From an uncultured Ruminococcus sp. (GTDB lineage Bacteria; Bacillota; Clostridia; Oscillospirales; Ruminococcaceae), in the NCBI GenBank assembly GCA_910576995.1, contig CAJTLC010000025.1, positions 1 through 30,619 on the forward strand: a stretch of DNA of 30,619 nt, given 5' to 3'. Below the pieces are notes generated by a model, which was not told the DNA's origin, did not search any database, and saw only the letters and a list, made by a program, of their open reading frames with translations. A program made the position numbers and the translations under genes. Position 1 is the first letter of the stretch, and every line of letters begins with the position of its first letter. Of this stretch, positions 1 through 8,587 are shown piece after piece.

Positions 1-162
1 CAATTTCAAACGACCTCACTCTGCTAATGACCTTTTATCTCCTGTTCAATTTGAAAAAAGCTCTTAATTCTTTCCTTTTCTCTGTCTACTTTTTTGACTA
101 TGGTCCAGAATGTGGCAAACTCGGGAAAATACACATAAAGTAAAAAAATTCATATTATGTGC
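1..162. other. Non-coding stretch before first gene
   Basis: No convincing gene, RNA or riboswitch is visible. The only structure is a short TTTCAAA/TTTGAAA repeat pair in the first 60 bases, too weak to interpret. The sequence is AT-rich and probably intergenic. Confidence 0.5.
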
Positions 163-191
163 TGGACTTTTCTCGGAGTTTATGGTATAAT
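163..191 (+). promoter_or_regulatory. Sigma-A promoter for the mscS-to-cbiC gene run
   Basis: A TGGACT box (163-168) is followed by a 17-base spacer and a perfect TATAAT (186-191). This predicts a transcription start near 198 and a leader of about 45 bases ending in an AAGGAG ribosome site (229-234). It is the only good promoter I see for the plus-strand genes up to 20958. Confidence 0.7.
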
Positions 192-242
192 ATAAAATAA
201 GATACAGAAAAAGCTGATTGATTTCTTTAAGGAGATGATATT

Positions 243-1121
243 TTGAATGACGAATCTTTAGTTTCGGAGACCACCACCCCTGCGGTTGCAGAGGTGATAC
301 AGGAAAAGGTTGATGAAGCTTCAAATTTTATCACTGATGTTAAAGACTACTTTTTAAATATTTTACCTCTTTTAGCGATCGCGGTTATCATTATTGTTGT
401 AGGAGTTTTGTTTTCGCGGCTCGTTTCTAAAATAATTTCTCAAACGATGAAACGCTCGAATATGGACAATGCCGCTAGAAGTTTCATTGTATCATTTATT
501 AGGATAGTTTTGTATGTGATCGTAATTATTATGGCGCTTTCAGTTTTGAATGTTCCCATGTCATCTGTGATAACTGTTCTCGGCGCGGCAGGACTTGCTG
601 TCAGCCTTGCTCTGCAATCTTGTCTTACTAATTTATGCGGAGGCTTTATAATTCTTTTTTCAAAGCCTTTTCTCGCAGGCGATACGGTTGAAATTGACGG
701 AACTGTTGGAATTGTCGAAACTATTGGGATTCTTTACACTAAACTGAAAACTTTTGACGGTAAATCGGTTCTCATGCCGAATGGAAAAGTTACGGAATCC
801 AAGTTGATAAACTATACAGAAACTCCAACACGACGCATTGATATGACGTTTGAGATCAGCTATGAATCTGATTTTAACAAAGCGCGCCAACTTATTCTTT
901 CGGCTGTTTCGGAAAGTCAGATGATTCTTCAGGAACCCGCTCCAATTGTTAGAATGAGCGGTCATAAAGAAAGCGCTATTGCTATAGATGTGCTTGTATG
1001 GGTTGAAAACGACAATTACATGGAAGTTAAATATACGCTTAATGAGACGGTCAAGCGGCTTTTCGATAAAGGCGGAATTGAGATTCCGTTTAGTCAGCTT
1101 GATGTACATTTACATAAATAA
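243..1121 (+). CDS. MscS-family mechanosensitive channel
   Basis: A 292-aa small-conductance mechanosensitive channel that would release solutes on hypo-osmotic shock. Visible parts: a hydrophilic N-terminal stretch, membrane segments at about residues 38-60 and 80-103, and the glycine/alanine-rich pore helix at about 109-140 (GAAGLAVSLALQ...). The family signature FSKPFLAGDTVEI opens the cytoplasmic beta domain, and a C-terminal alpha/beta domain follows. The length matches the short three-helix MscS type. The start is TTG at 243, chosen because AAGGAG lies 8 bases upstream; the nearby ATG at 247 is out of frame. It is the first gene of the long plus-strand run. Confidence 0.9.
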   Translation: MNDESLVSETTTPAVAEVIQEKVDEASNFITDVKDYFLNILPLLAIAVIIIVVGVLFSRLVSKIISQTMKRSNMDNAARSFIVSFIRIVLYVIVIIMALSVLNVPMSSVITVLGAAGLAVSLALQSCLTNLCGGFIILFSKPFLAGDTVEIDGTVGIVETIGILYTKLKTFDGKSVLMPNGKVTESKLINYTETPTRRIDMTFEISYESDFNKARQLILSAVSESQMILQEPAPIVRMSGHKESAIAIDVLVWVENDNYMEVKYTLNETVKRLFDKGGIEIPFSQLDVHLHK

Positions 1122-1130
1122 GGTGACTGA

Positions 1131-2012
1131 ATGGCGAAAAATAATACTCGGCAAAATGGTTCGAACAGCGGAAAATACGCGTTCAGAAGATTCTGCGCAT
1201 TAGCTGTGCTTGCGTTTATTTTTTGGTATTTCAATAATTATTCGCTGAAAACAACTTATACGTCGCTTGGATCACATAAAATTTCTCAGCCTGTAAAACT
1301 GACTATATTAAGCGATCTTCATGTACATAATGGCAGTATAAGCGATAAAAGGATCATGCAAAAGGTGAAAGATTCAGATCCGGACGCGGTTTTTGTACTT
1401 GGTGATATGTACAGCCGCGGCGCATCGGACAACGAGATCAATATGGCGCTCGAACTGATCACTGGAATTGCTGCGGAGGGCTACAATACTTATTTTGTGC
1501 CGGGCGATCATGATACGTCCGCGAGTTATATCAAGTCTCTTTCGGCAGGCGGTGTTCATGTCATGAGTTATGTCAGTGAATATGCTGATATAAAAGGCGG
1601 TAAATTTAAAATAATGGGGATAGATAATGTTTATTATACAGATACATTCAATTTGAATAATGTTTTCACTATTGATAATGACTGTTTTAATATTTTGCTT
1701 GCTCATATTCCGAACTTCACTAAATTTGCACAATTTGGAGCAGATCTTACTTTGTGCGCGGATACCCATGGGGGAATGATTCAGCTGCCTTTCGGACTCG
1801 GAACAGCTTATGATACTTTCAGTGGTATGTGGTTTCCAGAACAGCGTACTGACGCTGAAATTTATGATAAGGGAATGTTCGTTTATGACGGAGGAGCAAT
1901 GTTCATTACATCGGGAATAGGCGATTCCCCTTATCCCGTGCGGATTTTTAATCGTCCCGAAATAGTTTCACTTGAAATTTTGCCAAAGGAGGCGTCCGGA
2001 AATGAATATTGA
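1131..2012 (+). CDS. Membrane-anchored metallophosphoesterase (YkuE-like)
   Basis: A 293-aa calcineurin-type metallophosphoesterase held in the membrane by one N-terminal segment (about residues 21-36), with the catalytic domain probably outside the cell. Metal-binding motifs appear in order: SDLHVHNG (about 61-68), GDMYSRG, the GNHD-type motif as GDHDT, LLAHIP, and a C-terminal motif. The last is written ADTHGG where the family normally has GHTHGG, so one usual metal-binding histidine position holds aspartate. Relatives such as YkuE and the lipid-A phosphoesterase group act on phospho-lipid or cell-wall substrates; the substrate here is unknown. It begins 9 bases after mscS. Confidence 0.82.
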   Translation: MAKNNTRQNGSNSGKYAFRRFCALAVLAFIFWYFNNYSLKTTYTSLGSHKISQPVKLTILSDLHVHNGSISDKRIMQKVKDSDPDAVFVLGDMYSRGASDNEINMALELITGIAAEGYNTYFVPGDHDTSASYIKSLSAGGVHVMSYVSEYADIKGGKFKIMGIDNVYYTDTFNLNNVFTIDNDCFNILLAHIPNFTKFAQFGADLTLCADTHGGMIQLPFGLGTAYDTFSGMWFPEQRTDAEIYDKGMFVYDGGAMFITSGIGDSPYPVRIFNRPEIVSLEILPKEASGNEY

Positions 2013-3246
2013 TATCGCAATTATCGGCGGCGGAGCCTCGGGGCTTGCAGCCGCTATATCTGCAAAAGAAACCGCTTCTTCCGCAAATGTTGTGGTAATT
2101 GAAAAACTTCCGAGAGTCGGTAAAAAAATCATAGCTTCGGGAAACGGTAAATGCAATCTCAGTAACGTGAATATCACAAACCAGAATTATCATGGTTCAC
2201 TGAATGCTGTAAAAATTATTTCCGCCGCTCCTGATTATAGAGATTTTTTTACTAAAAAATTAGGAATCCTTTGCATGATTGGAAGCGAGGGGAAAGAGGG
2301 CGGAGTTTATCCGCGAAGCAACAGTTCTACGACAGTTTTGAATGCTTTGCGGCTTAGAGCAAGTAAATTGGGCGTAGTCGAATTATGCGGATGCGACATA
2401 AATGAGATTATTCCGAAGAAAAACGGTTTCATTCTGCGATCTGCTGACAATGAATTTTTCTGTCGGCGTGTGATCGTTGCGGCAGGAGGTTATGCCGCCC
2501 CGTCGTTTGGGACTGACGGTTCTATAATGCGGATTATAAAGGGAATGGGATATAAAATTTCGAGAATTTGTCCTGCCGTCGCGCCTTTAAAAGTGGACGC
2601 GAACGAGGTCAAAGGCTTGAAAGGCGTTCGCGTCAAGGGTGAGATTTCTGCGTATAGCGGTAATCAACTCCTGCGTACTGAAAAGGGCGAACTGCAATTT
2701 AACGAAAATAATATTTCGGGAATATGCGTGTTCAATCTTGCTTATCTTTTCAGCGAATACGAAGGGAATATGAAGCTTTGCGCCGATCTTCTGCCTGAAA
2801 TTACGCATAAAAAGCTGTTTGATTATCTTGTTGATCTTCGTGAAGTTCGCAGAGATCTTCCGTTGGAGGAATTTTTGACTGGGGCATTTGTTAAAAATCT
2901 TGCTGTTTATCTTGTGAAGCGTTCTCTTTCAAGAAGTATTTCTAATTCAATCTCCTCCCTTTCTGATCAGGAAATTTTGTGTATATGTAGTAATATCAAG
3001 AAGCTTGAATTTAAAGTATGCGGTTGTTCGTCATGGCAGCACGCGCAAGCTACCATGGGCGGAATTCATGGTTCATGCGTAGATGAGAAGCTGCAGTCGA
3101 AGCTTCATAAAGGCTTGTATTTTTGCGGTGAAATACTTGATGTTGCAGGCGATTGCGGCGGATATAATCTGCAATGGGCTTGGTCGTCGGGAATAGTTGC
3201 AGGTATAAATTGTGGAAAGGAATTGCTGAATGATAAGATTAAATAA
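2002..3246 (+). CDS. NAD(P)/FAD-dependent oxidoreductase, HI0933/YhiN family
   Basis: A 414-aa flavoprotein. The dinucleotide-binding motif IIGGGASGLAAA lies near the N terminus. The family hallmark SGNGKCNLSN follows at about residue 47, and the C-terminal FAD motif is near FCGEILDVAGDCGGYNLQ. Members of this family (including BaiN) have been linked to reduction of steroid or other unsaturated substrates, but most, including this one, have no proven reaction. A longer reading from TTG 1972 exists; I chose ATG 2002 because AAGGAGG sits 9 bases upstream and the Rossmann strand begins right after it. It overlaps the preceding gene by 11 bases. Confidence 0.88.
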   Translation: MNIDIAIIGGGASGLAAAISAKETASSANVVVIEKLPRVGKKIIASGNGKCNLSNVNITNQNYHGSLNAVKIISAAPDYRDFFTKKLGILCMIGSEGKEGGVYPRSNSSTTVLNALRLRASKLGVVELCGCDINEIIPKKNGFILRSADNEFFCRRVIVAAGGYAAPSFGTDGSIMRIIKGMGYKISRICPAVAPLKVDANEVKGLKGVRVKGEISAYSGNQLLRTEKGELQFNENNISGICVFNLAYLFSEYEGNMKLCADLLPEITHKKLFDYLVDLREVRRDLPLEEFLTGAFVKNLAVYLVKRSLSRSISNSISSLSDQEILCICSNIKKLEFKVCGCSSWQHAQATMGGIHGSCVDEKLQSKLHKGLYFCGEILDVAGDCGGYNLQWAWSSGIVAGINCGKELLNDKIK

Positions 3247-4825
3247 TATAAGAATTCCTCTCGATTTTGACTTCAATAATCTTGAAAAATTTTGTGCGAA
3301 TAATTTTAAAATTGACGAAAAGGATATCAAATCGGTTAGATTGGCAAAAAAATCAGTTGACGCGCGCAGAAAAAGCGATGTACATTTTATAATTTCCGTC
3401 GATATTTCAGCAAATGGCGAGAGTACGCTTTTGAAAAAGCTTAAAAATGCCGTTCCTATTGAGCATTTTGAATATCGAGTACCGAAAATCGATGCGGAGA
3501 AATCGCCTGTAGTGGTCGGATTCGGACCGGCAGGAATGTTTTCCGCGCTTGTTCTTGCCATGTCGGGAGCAGTTCCGATCGTTCTGGAGCGTGGTTTGGA
3601 CGTTGACAGCCGTGTTAAAGCTGTTGAAAAATTTCAAAATGGCGGCGAACTCGATACAGAATGCAATGTTCAATTCGGCGAAGGCGGCGCGGGAACTTTT
3701 TCCGACGGAAAGCTGACTACCGGTATCAAGGATAAGCGTATTGGATGGATTTTGGAGAAGCTTGTTGAGTTCGGCGCGCCGGAAGAGATTCTATATCTTG
3801 CGAAGCCGCATATTGGAACGGACAAACTTCGTGATACTGTTAAGAATCTTCGCCGCCGCGTAATAGAATTGGGTGGAGAAGTACGATTCGGAGCGAAATT
3901 TATAGGATTTGAAACCGATAATTCATCTGTTTCTTCCGTAATTTACAGCGATATATCTGGAATTCATAAAATTGAGACCAATAATATCATTATGGCGACA
4001 GGGCATAGCGCGCGTGATGTTTTTGAGATGCTTTATGAAAAAAAGGTTGAACTGAAGCAGAAAAGCTTTGCTGTCGGAGTGCGTATCGAGCATTTGCGAA
4101 AGGATATAGATAAGGCTATGTACGGCGATTTTGCAGGTCATCCTGCGCTGAAAGCCGCTGATTACAAGCTTGCGATTCATCTTCCGAACGGCAGGGCGCT
4201 GTACACCTTCTGTATGTGTCCGGGAGGATATGTGGTTGCGGCTTCATCTGAGGAAAATCGCCTTGCAGTGAATGGAATGAGCTGCTTCGACCGCGATAAT
4301 GTAAATTCAAACAGTGCGCTTTTGGTAAACGTTACTCCTGAAGATTTTGGTGGAGATCATCCTTTGGCTGGTATGTATTTTCAGCGTGATCTTGAGGAAA
4401 AAGCCTTCGTTGCAGGTGGTTCTGATTACGGAGCGCCGATAACGACTGTAGGCGATCTTTTATCAGGAAAAACATCTCTAAAACTCGGCAAAGTTACTCC
4501 CTCATATCGCCCGAAATACAGATTTGCTGAACTTAAAGAATATCTTCCTGATTATGTATGCGAATCATTGAAATTTGGAATTATTGAAATGGGAAGAAAA
4601 ATTCGTGGATTTGACAATCCAGAAGCTGTACTGACGGGAATTGAAAGCCGAAGCAGTTCGCCTGTTCGCGTTATCCGCGGCGAATCGCTGGAATCTGTGT
4701 CTGTTTCAGGACTTTATCCATGCGGTGAGGGCGCAGGGTATGCCGGAGGGATAATTTCGGCTGCCGTGGATGGAATGAAATGCGCTGAGGCTGTTATCGC
4801 TAAATTCAACGGAGGTAGCTTATGA
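3230..4825 (+). CDS. FAD-dependent dehydrogenase, COG2509 type
   Basis: A 531-aa flavoprotein of the large uncharacterised FAD-dependent dehydrogenase family. An N-terminal alpha/beta segment (about 1-85) precedes the FAD-binding motif VVVGFGPAGMFSALV. The family's glycine-rich signature FGEGGAGTFSDGKLT follows, and a C-terminal FAD-contact region (PCGEGAGYAGGI) closes the protein. It overlaps the preceding flavoprotein by 17 bases and the next small gene by 4 (ATGA), so the two oxidoreductases are probably translated together. The substrate is not known; an intracellular redox role is inferred from the fold only. Confidence 0.87.
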   Translation: MIRLNNIRIPLDFDFNNLEKFCANNFKIDEKDIKSVRLAKKSVDARRKSDVHFIISVDISANGESTLLKKLKNAVPIEHFEYRVPKIDAEKSPVVVGFGPAGMFSALVLAMSGAVPIVLERGLDVDSRVKAVEKFQNGGELDTECNVQFGEGGAGTFSDGKLTTGIKDKRIGWILEKLVEFGAPEEILYLAKPHIGTDKLRDTVKNLRRRVIELGGEVRFGAKFIGFETDNSSVSSVIYSDISGIHKIETNNIIMATGHSARDVFEMLYEKKVELKQKSFAVGVRIEHLRKDIDKAMYGDFAGHPALKAADYKLAIHLPNGRALYTFCMCPGGYVVAASSEENRLAVNGMSCFDRDNVNSNSALLVNVTPEDFGGDHPLAGMYFQRDLEEKAFVAGGSDYGAPITTVGDLLSGKTSLKLGKVTPSYRPKYRFAELKEYLPDYVCESLKFGIIEMGRKIRGFDNPEAVLTGIESRSSSPVRVIRGESLESVSVSGLYPCGEGAGYAGGIISAAVDGMKCAEAVIAKFNGGSL

Positions 4826-5100
4826 AAATCAATGTGACAGGCGGCGAAATGAGTCCGCGGGAAATAGATAAATATATCGAATATGTTGAAGAAAAATACA
4901 GAGGCAGACAAATAAAGGGTATAGATATTTTCATTAATGGCGATTTTGTCGATTTGAAAACATATTTTAAGGATATGGATTTTCAGCGAGCATACCGTTC
5001 AACGGATTATCTGGTTGAATCTACGGACAAGCTGAACGACGCAAAACAGCGTGAATTCGCCGATACAACACGTCATAATATCAAAAATGATCTTCTGTAA
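4822..5100 (+). CDS. Small conserved-looking protein of unknown function
   Basis: A 92-aa protein, soluble, rich in charged residues, without cysteine. It starts at the ATGA overlap with the preceding flavoprotein gene. I do not recognise it firmly. From memory, its last 40 residues (FQRAYRSTDYLV, then D..N.AK..EF.D...H) share a spacing pattern with the tail segment of class III anaerobic ribonucleotide reductases. That segment normally has a zinc-binding cysteine set beside it, which is absent here. The similarity is weak and could be chance. A 25-base gap with AAGGAG then leads to rsmA. Confidence 0.65.
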   Translation: MKINVTGGEMSPREIDKYIEYVEEKYRGRQIKGIDIFINGDFVDLKTYFKDMDFQRAYRSTDYLVESTDKLNDAKQREFADTTRHNIKNDLL

Positions 5101-5125
5101 ATTTTAAATTATAAGGAGAAGACTA

Positions 5126-5986
5126 ATGAATTTAACGAATATATGCGTTGTTAAAGATTTGTTAAGCCGATATGGATTCAATTTTTCAAAGGGACTGGGG
5201 CAGAATTTTATCGTTAATCCTAATATTTGTCCCCAAATAGCCGAATATGGCAACGCTTCCAGTGGTTGGGGAATTCTTGAGATCGGTACGGGGGTCGGAG
5301 TTCTCACAAAAGAATTGGCGATTCGCGCCGACAAAGTTTCCGCCGTTGAGATTGATGAGCGTTTAATGCCTGTTCTTGCCGAAACTTTGAGAGAATTTAA
5401 TAATATTAAAATTTATAACGAAGATGTTATGAAAGCAGATCTGAAAAAAATTATCAATGATGATTTTGGCGGTCTTAGAACAGCGGTTTGCGCAAATTTG
5501 CCGTATTATATTACATCGCCCGTCATTATGCTTCTTTTGGAAAGCAGGCTTCCTGTCGAATCAATCACGGTTATGGTTCAGAAAGAGGCAGCTCAGCGTT
5601 TATGCGCGAAAGTCGGAAGTCGGGAAGCTGGCGCAATAACTGTTGGCGTTAATTATTATGGAACAGTTACTTCACTGTTTGATGTGTCACGCGGCAATTT
5701 TATGCCGTCGCCTAATGTAGACTCTGCGGTTATTCGCATTGATATAGACAAGAATCCCCGTCTTGATCCAGATGAGGAAAAATTCTTTTTTAAAATGGTG
5801 AAAGCGGGCTTTTCTCAACGCAGAAAAACCCTTGCAAACGGGTTGTATTCTCTGTTGGGAATAGCTAAAAGCGATGTTTATTCAGCGCTTAGAGATTTGG
5901 GAATTTCGGAATCTGTTCGTATGGAGGCGCTTGACATGGAGCAGCTTATTGCCCTTTCGCTCGGTTTGATGATGAAGGAAAACTGA
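5126..5986 (+). CDS. rsmA: 16S rRNA (adenine1518/1519-N6) dimethyltransferase
   Basis: A 286-aa KsgA/RsmA enzyme that uses S-adenosylmethionine to dimethylate two adjacent adenines in the 3'-terminal hairpin of 16S rRNA during small-subunit maturation. Diagnostic features: GLGQNF (23-28), the SAM-binding loop EIGTGVG (52-58), the acidic EID at the end of the next strand (75-77), and the catalytic NLPYY motif (124-128). The C-terminal helical domain is present and the length is normal. AAGGAG precedes the ATG. Its stop is one base before cbiL, so this housekeeping gene is probably co-transcribed with the cobalamin genes. Confidence 0.96.
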   Translation: MNLTNICVVKDLLSRYGFNFSKGLGQNFIVNPNICPQIAEYGNASSGWGILEIGTGVGVLTKELAIRADKVSAVEIDERLMPVLAETLREFNNIKIYNEDVMKADLKKIINDDFGGLRTAVCANLPYYITSPVIMLLLESRLPVESITVMVQKEAAQRLCAKVGSREAGAITVGVNYYGTVTSLFDVSRGNFMPSPNVDSAVIRIDIDKNPRLDPDEEKFFFKMVKAGFSQRRKTLANGLYSLLGIAKSDVYSALRDLGISESVRMEALDMEQLIALSLGLMMKEN

Positions 5987-5987
5987 A

Positions 5988-6692
5988 ATGAAGCATACTT
6001 TATATGGAGTCAGCGTAGGTCCTGGCGATCCGGAACTTATGACGCTAAAAGCTGTCAGAGTCATTGAAAAATGCCGAGTTATAGCCGTTCCTTGCACTAT
6101 TAACGATAATTCTCTCGCTCTTGCCATTGCAGAGAAGAATTGCAGATTTGAGGATAAAAAAATTCTGCGTTTGAATTTTCCTATGGTTCGTGAAAAAAAT
6201 ATTCTTGAACATAATTATAACAATATTGCCCTTGAAATTTGTCGTGAATTGGAATTCAACGATGTTGCTCTTTTGACGATCGGCGATCTGTCAATTTATT
6301 CGACCTGCTCGTATATTTCGGATAAAATATCACGTAAAGGCTATAATGTTGAGCTTTGCGCAGGAGTAACAAGTTTTTGTGCGTCGGCTTGCTCGGCAGA
6401 AATTTCACTTGCTGAAAAAGACAGACCGTTTATTGTGATTCCGTATAATTGTGAAAATATTGCAGAGCTGCTTATGCTTGATGGCAAAAAAGCCGTTATG
6501 AAGTGTCGCGGTCACGGCGCTGAATTATTTGAACTGCTTGAAAAATTGCATCTTATCGGGGTTACTTCGGCTGTTGAGAATTGTGGAATGCCAACTGAAA
6601 AAATTTATTACGGCAAAGATATAATTCATGCAAATTCCTATTTTACGGTATATTTGGTGGGTGATCAAGTTGAAAGATCGATATGTTTTTAA
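5988..6692 (+). CDS. cbiL: Cobalt-factor II C20-methyltransferase
   Basis: A 234-aa SAM-dependent uroporphyrinogen-III-methylase-fold enzyme that methylates C20 of cobalt-factor II, the first committed ring methylation of the anaerobic route. The start YGVSVGPGDPELMTLKA is typical of the CbiL/CobI group, and the second SAM-site motif TIGDLSIYSTCSYI is the C20-specific version (GD.S.YST). It starts one base after the rsmA stop with its ribosome site (GAAGGA) inside rsmA. It overlaps cbiD by about 22 bases if cbiD starts at TTG 6670. Confidence 0.93.
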   Translation: MKHTLYGVSVGPGDPELMTLKAVRVIEKCRVIAVPCTINDNSLALAIAEKNCRFEDKKILRLNFPMVREKNILEHNYNNIALEICRELEFNDVALLTIGDLSIYSTCSYISDKISRKGYNVELCAGVTSFCASACSAEISLAEKDRPFIVIPYNCENIAELLMLDGKKAVMKCRGHGAELFELLEKLHLIGVTSAVENCGMPTEKIYYGKDIIHANSYFTVYLVGDQVERSICF

Positions 6693-7800
6693 GGACGGAA
6701 AGCGTTTGAGATGCGGATTTACTACGGGATCGTGCGCAGCCGCGGCAGCTAAAGGTGCGGCTATCATGCTTTTGACTTCCAAAATTGCCGAAATGGTGGA
6801 AATTGGCCTGCCTGATGGCACAAAAGTTGATTTTCAAATTTGCTCGGCTGAAATTTACCGTGACTTTGCCTTGTGCGCGGTAATCAAAGACGGAGGCGAC
6901 GATCCTGACGCGACTGATGGCATACGAATTTTCGCCAAAGTTGCGCTGACAAACTCTGAAATTGTAATAACAGGCGGCGAGGGTATCGGAATCGTCACGA
7001 AAAAAGGGCTTGATCAGCCTGTCGGAGCGTATGCCATTAATTCAATGCCGCGGAAAATGATAACGGAATCGCTTCTTGACGCTGCTTCGGAATTTGGCTA
7101 TGCAGGCGGATTTTCCGTAGAAATTTCCGCTCCGGATGGTAAATTTTTGGCGTCGAAAACTTATAATTCGAGAATGGGGATAGTAGGTGGGATCTCAATA
7201 ATCGGCACTACAGGAATTGTCGAGCCTATGAGCAGTTCGGCAATTGTCGAAACTATTCGCACCGAAGCCAAAATTCTGCGTGCCGACGGGGAAAATCAGC
7301 TGCTTCTCACCATCGGAAATTATGCAGAATCTTTTATCAGTGCGCGTGAAGAATTCAGCGGCAGGCGAACGGTCATGTGCAGTAATTTTATTGGCGACGC
7401 TCTTGAAATTGGCGTAGAACTGGGCTTTGAAAGCATTATTCTTGTTGGTCATCTGGGAAAACTTGTTAAAATTGGTGCAGGAATAATGAATACGCATTCT
7501 CATTTTGCGGACGGACGTATGGAAGTATTGATTACCTGCGGTGTTATTGCAGGAATTGATTTGAAAATTTTACAAAAGCTTCCTCAATGTATGACCGTTG
7601 ACGCTGCTTTGGAAATTCTTGGGGATTCTCCGAAATTTCCTGAAATAATGAGGATTTTAAGCGAAAAGATTGCCTTTCATATGAGTGAAAAGGTTTGCGC
7701 TAAAGTCAGAACTGCGGCTATAGGTTTTTCATTCAAGAACCCCGTGATCTTGAAAACTTCTTTGGCTGATGAACTTTTACAGGAATATTCAAGAATATAA
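6670..7800 (+). CDS. cbiD: Cobalt-precorrin-5B C1-methyltransferase
   Basis: About 376 aa. CbiD methylates C1 of the corrin precursor after CbiG has opened the lactone; it is marker of the anaerobic pathway and unrelated in fold to the other methylases. The N-terminal signature CGFTTGSCAAAAAKGAA is unmistakable. The frame stays open upstream to ATG 6628 and GTG 6661. TTG 6670 is preferred because GGTGG ends 9 bases before it, whereas that site abuts the GTG directly, and family members begin just before the CGFTTG motif. A 31-base gap, the longest in the cob run, follows. Confidence 0.93.
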   Translation: MKDRYVFKDGKRLRCGFTTGSCAAAAAKGAAIMLLTSKIAEMVEIGLPDGTKVDFQICSAEIYRDFALCAVIKDGGDDPDATDGIRIFAKVALTNSEIVITGGEGIGIVTKKGLDQPVGAYAINSMPRKMITESLLDAASEFGYAGGFSVEISAPDGKFLASKTYNSRMGIVGGISIIGTTGIVEPMSSSAIVETIRTEAKILRADGENQLLLTIGNYAESFISAREEFSGRRTVMCSNFIGDALEIGVELGFESIILVGHLGKLVKIGAGIMNTHSHFADGRMEVLITCGVIAGIDLKILQKLPQCMTVDAALEILGDSPKFPEIMRILSEKIAFHMSEKVCAKVRTAAIGFSFKNPVILKTSLADELLQEYSRI

Positions 7801-7831
7801 TTTGACTTTTTACAGTTAAAATGGAGGAATA

Positions 7832-8587
7832 ATGGTTTATTTTGTTGGCGCAGGTTGTGGTGCGGTAGATCTGATCACCGTCAGAGGTAAAAAACTTCTC
7901 GAAGATGCTGATGTTGTAATTTATGCCGGTTCGCTGGTTAATCCGGATTTGCTTAAATATACTCGCAGTGATTGTCAAGTTCATAACAGCGCGTATATGA
8001 CTCTCGACGAAGTGATAGAAACTATTGAAAATGCCGAAAAATCAGGAAAAAATACAGTCCGACTCCATACGGGTGATCCTTCGATATATGGCGCTATCCA
8101 TGAGCAGATGGATAGACTGGAAGAACTGGGGATTTTATTTGAAATTTGCCCCGGAGTAAGTTCGTTTTGCGGCGCTGCTGCGGCTTTGAAAGCAGAATAC
8201 ACGCTCCCTGATGTTTCACAGTCAGTCATTATTACTCGAATGGCTGGCAAAACTAATGTTCCTGCAAAAGAGAGCATCGAAAAATTTGCAGAACACGGCG
8301 CAACAATGGTCATTTTTTTGAGTGCGGGAATGCTCGCCGAATTGTCAAAAAGGCTAATAAATGGCGGATATTCGCCAAATTCTCCTGCTGCAATCGTTTA
8401 TAAGGCAAGTTGGGATGATGAAAAGGTTGTGCGGTGTACCGTTGCCGAACTTGCCGAAGCTGCCAAAAAAAATGGTATAAAAAAAACCGCTCTTATTACT
8501 GTTGGGGATTTTCTTGGAGATCGTTATTCGCTGTCAAAGCTTTATGATGAAAAATTTGAAACGGAATTCAGAAAGGCGCGTTCATGA
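7832..8587 (+). CDS. cbiF: Cobalt-precorrin-4 C11-methyltransferase
   Basis: A 251-aa tetrapyrrole methylase. The N-terminal motif VYFVGAGCGAVDLITVRG and the SAM loop HTGDPSIYGAIHEQ identify the C11 enzyme (CbiF/CobM). It uses SAM to methylate the ring carbon that the next enzymes need for contraction chemistry. GGAGG precedes the ATG at good spacing, which gives it the cleanest independent start in the cluster. The 31-base upstream gap holds no promoter I would trust. It overlaps cbiG by 4 bases (ATGA). Confidence 0.95.
   Translation: MVYFVGAGCGAVDLITVRGKKLLEDADVVIYAGSLVNPDLLKYTRSDCQVHNSAYMTLDEVIETIENAEKSGKNTVRLHTGDPSIYGAIHEQMDRLEELGILFEICPGVSSFCGAAAALKAEYTLPDVSQSVIITRMAGKTNVPAKESIEKFAEHGATMVIFLSAGMLAELSKRLINGGYSPNSPAAIVYKASWDDEKVVRCTVAELAEAAKKNGIKKTALITVGDFLGDRYSLSKLYDEKFETEFRKARS

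Noticed and set aside
1..242. Cobalamin riboswitch ahead of the gene run
   Set aside because: No B12-box core and the leader after the predicted start is only about 45 bases, too short for the element.
660..1109. 149-codon minus-strand frame inside the MscS gene
   Set aside because: Shadow of the channel gene; low-complexity composition and no start signal.
7801..7831. Internal promoter before cbiF (TTGACT at 7802)
   Set aside because: No -10 box at an acceptable distance; only a ribosome site is supported.
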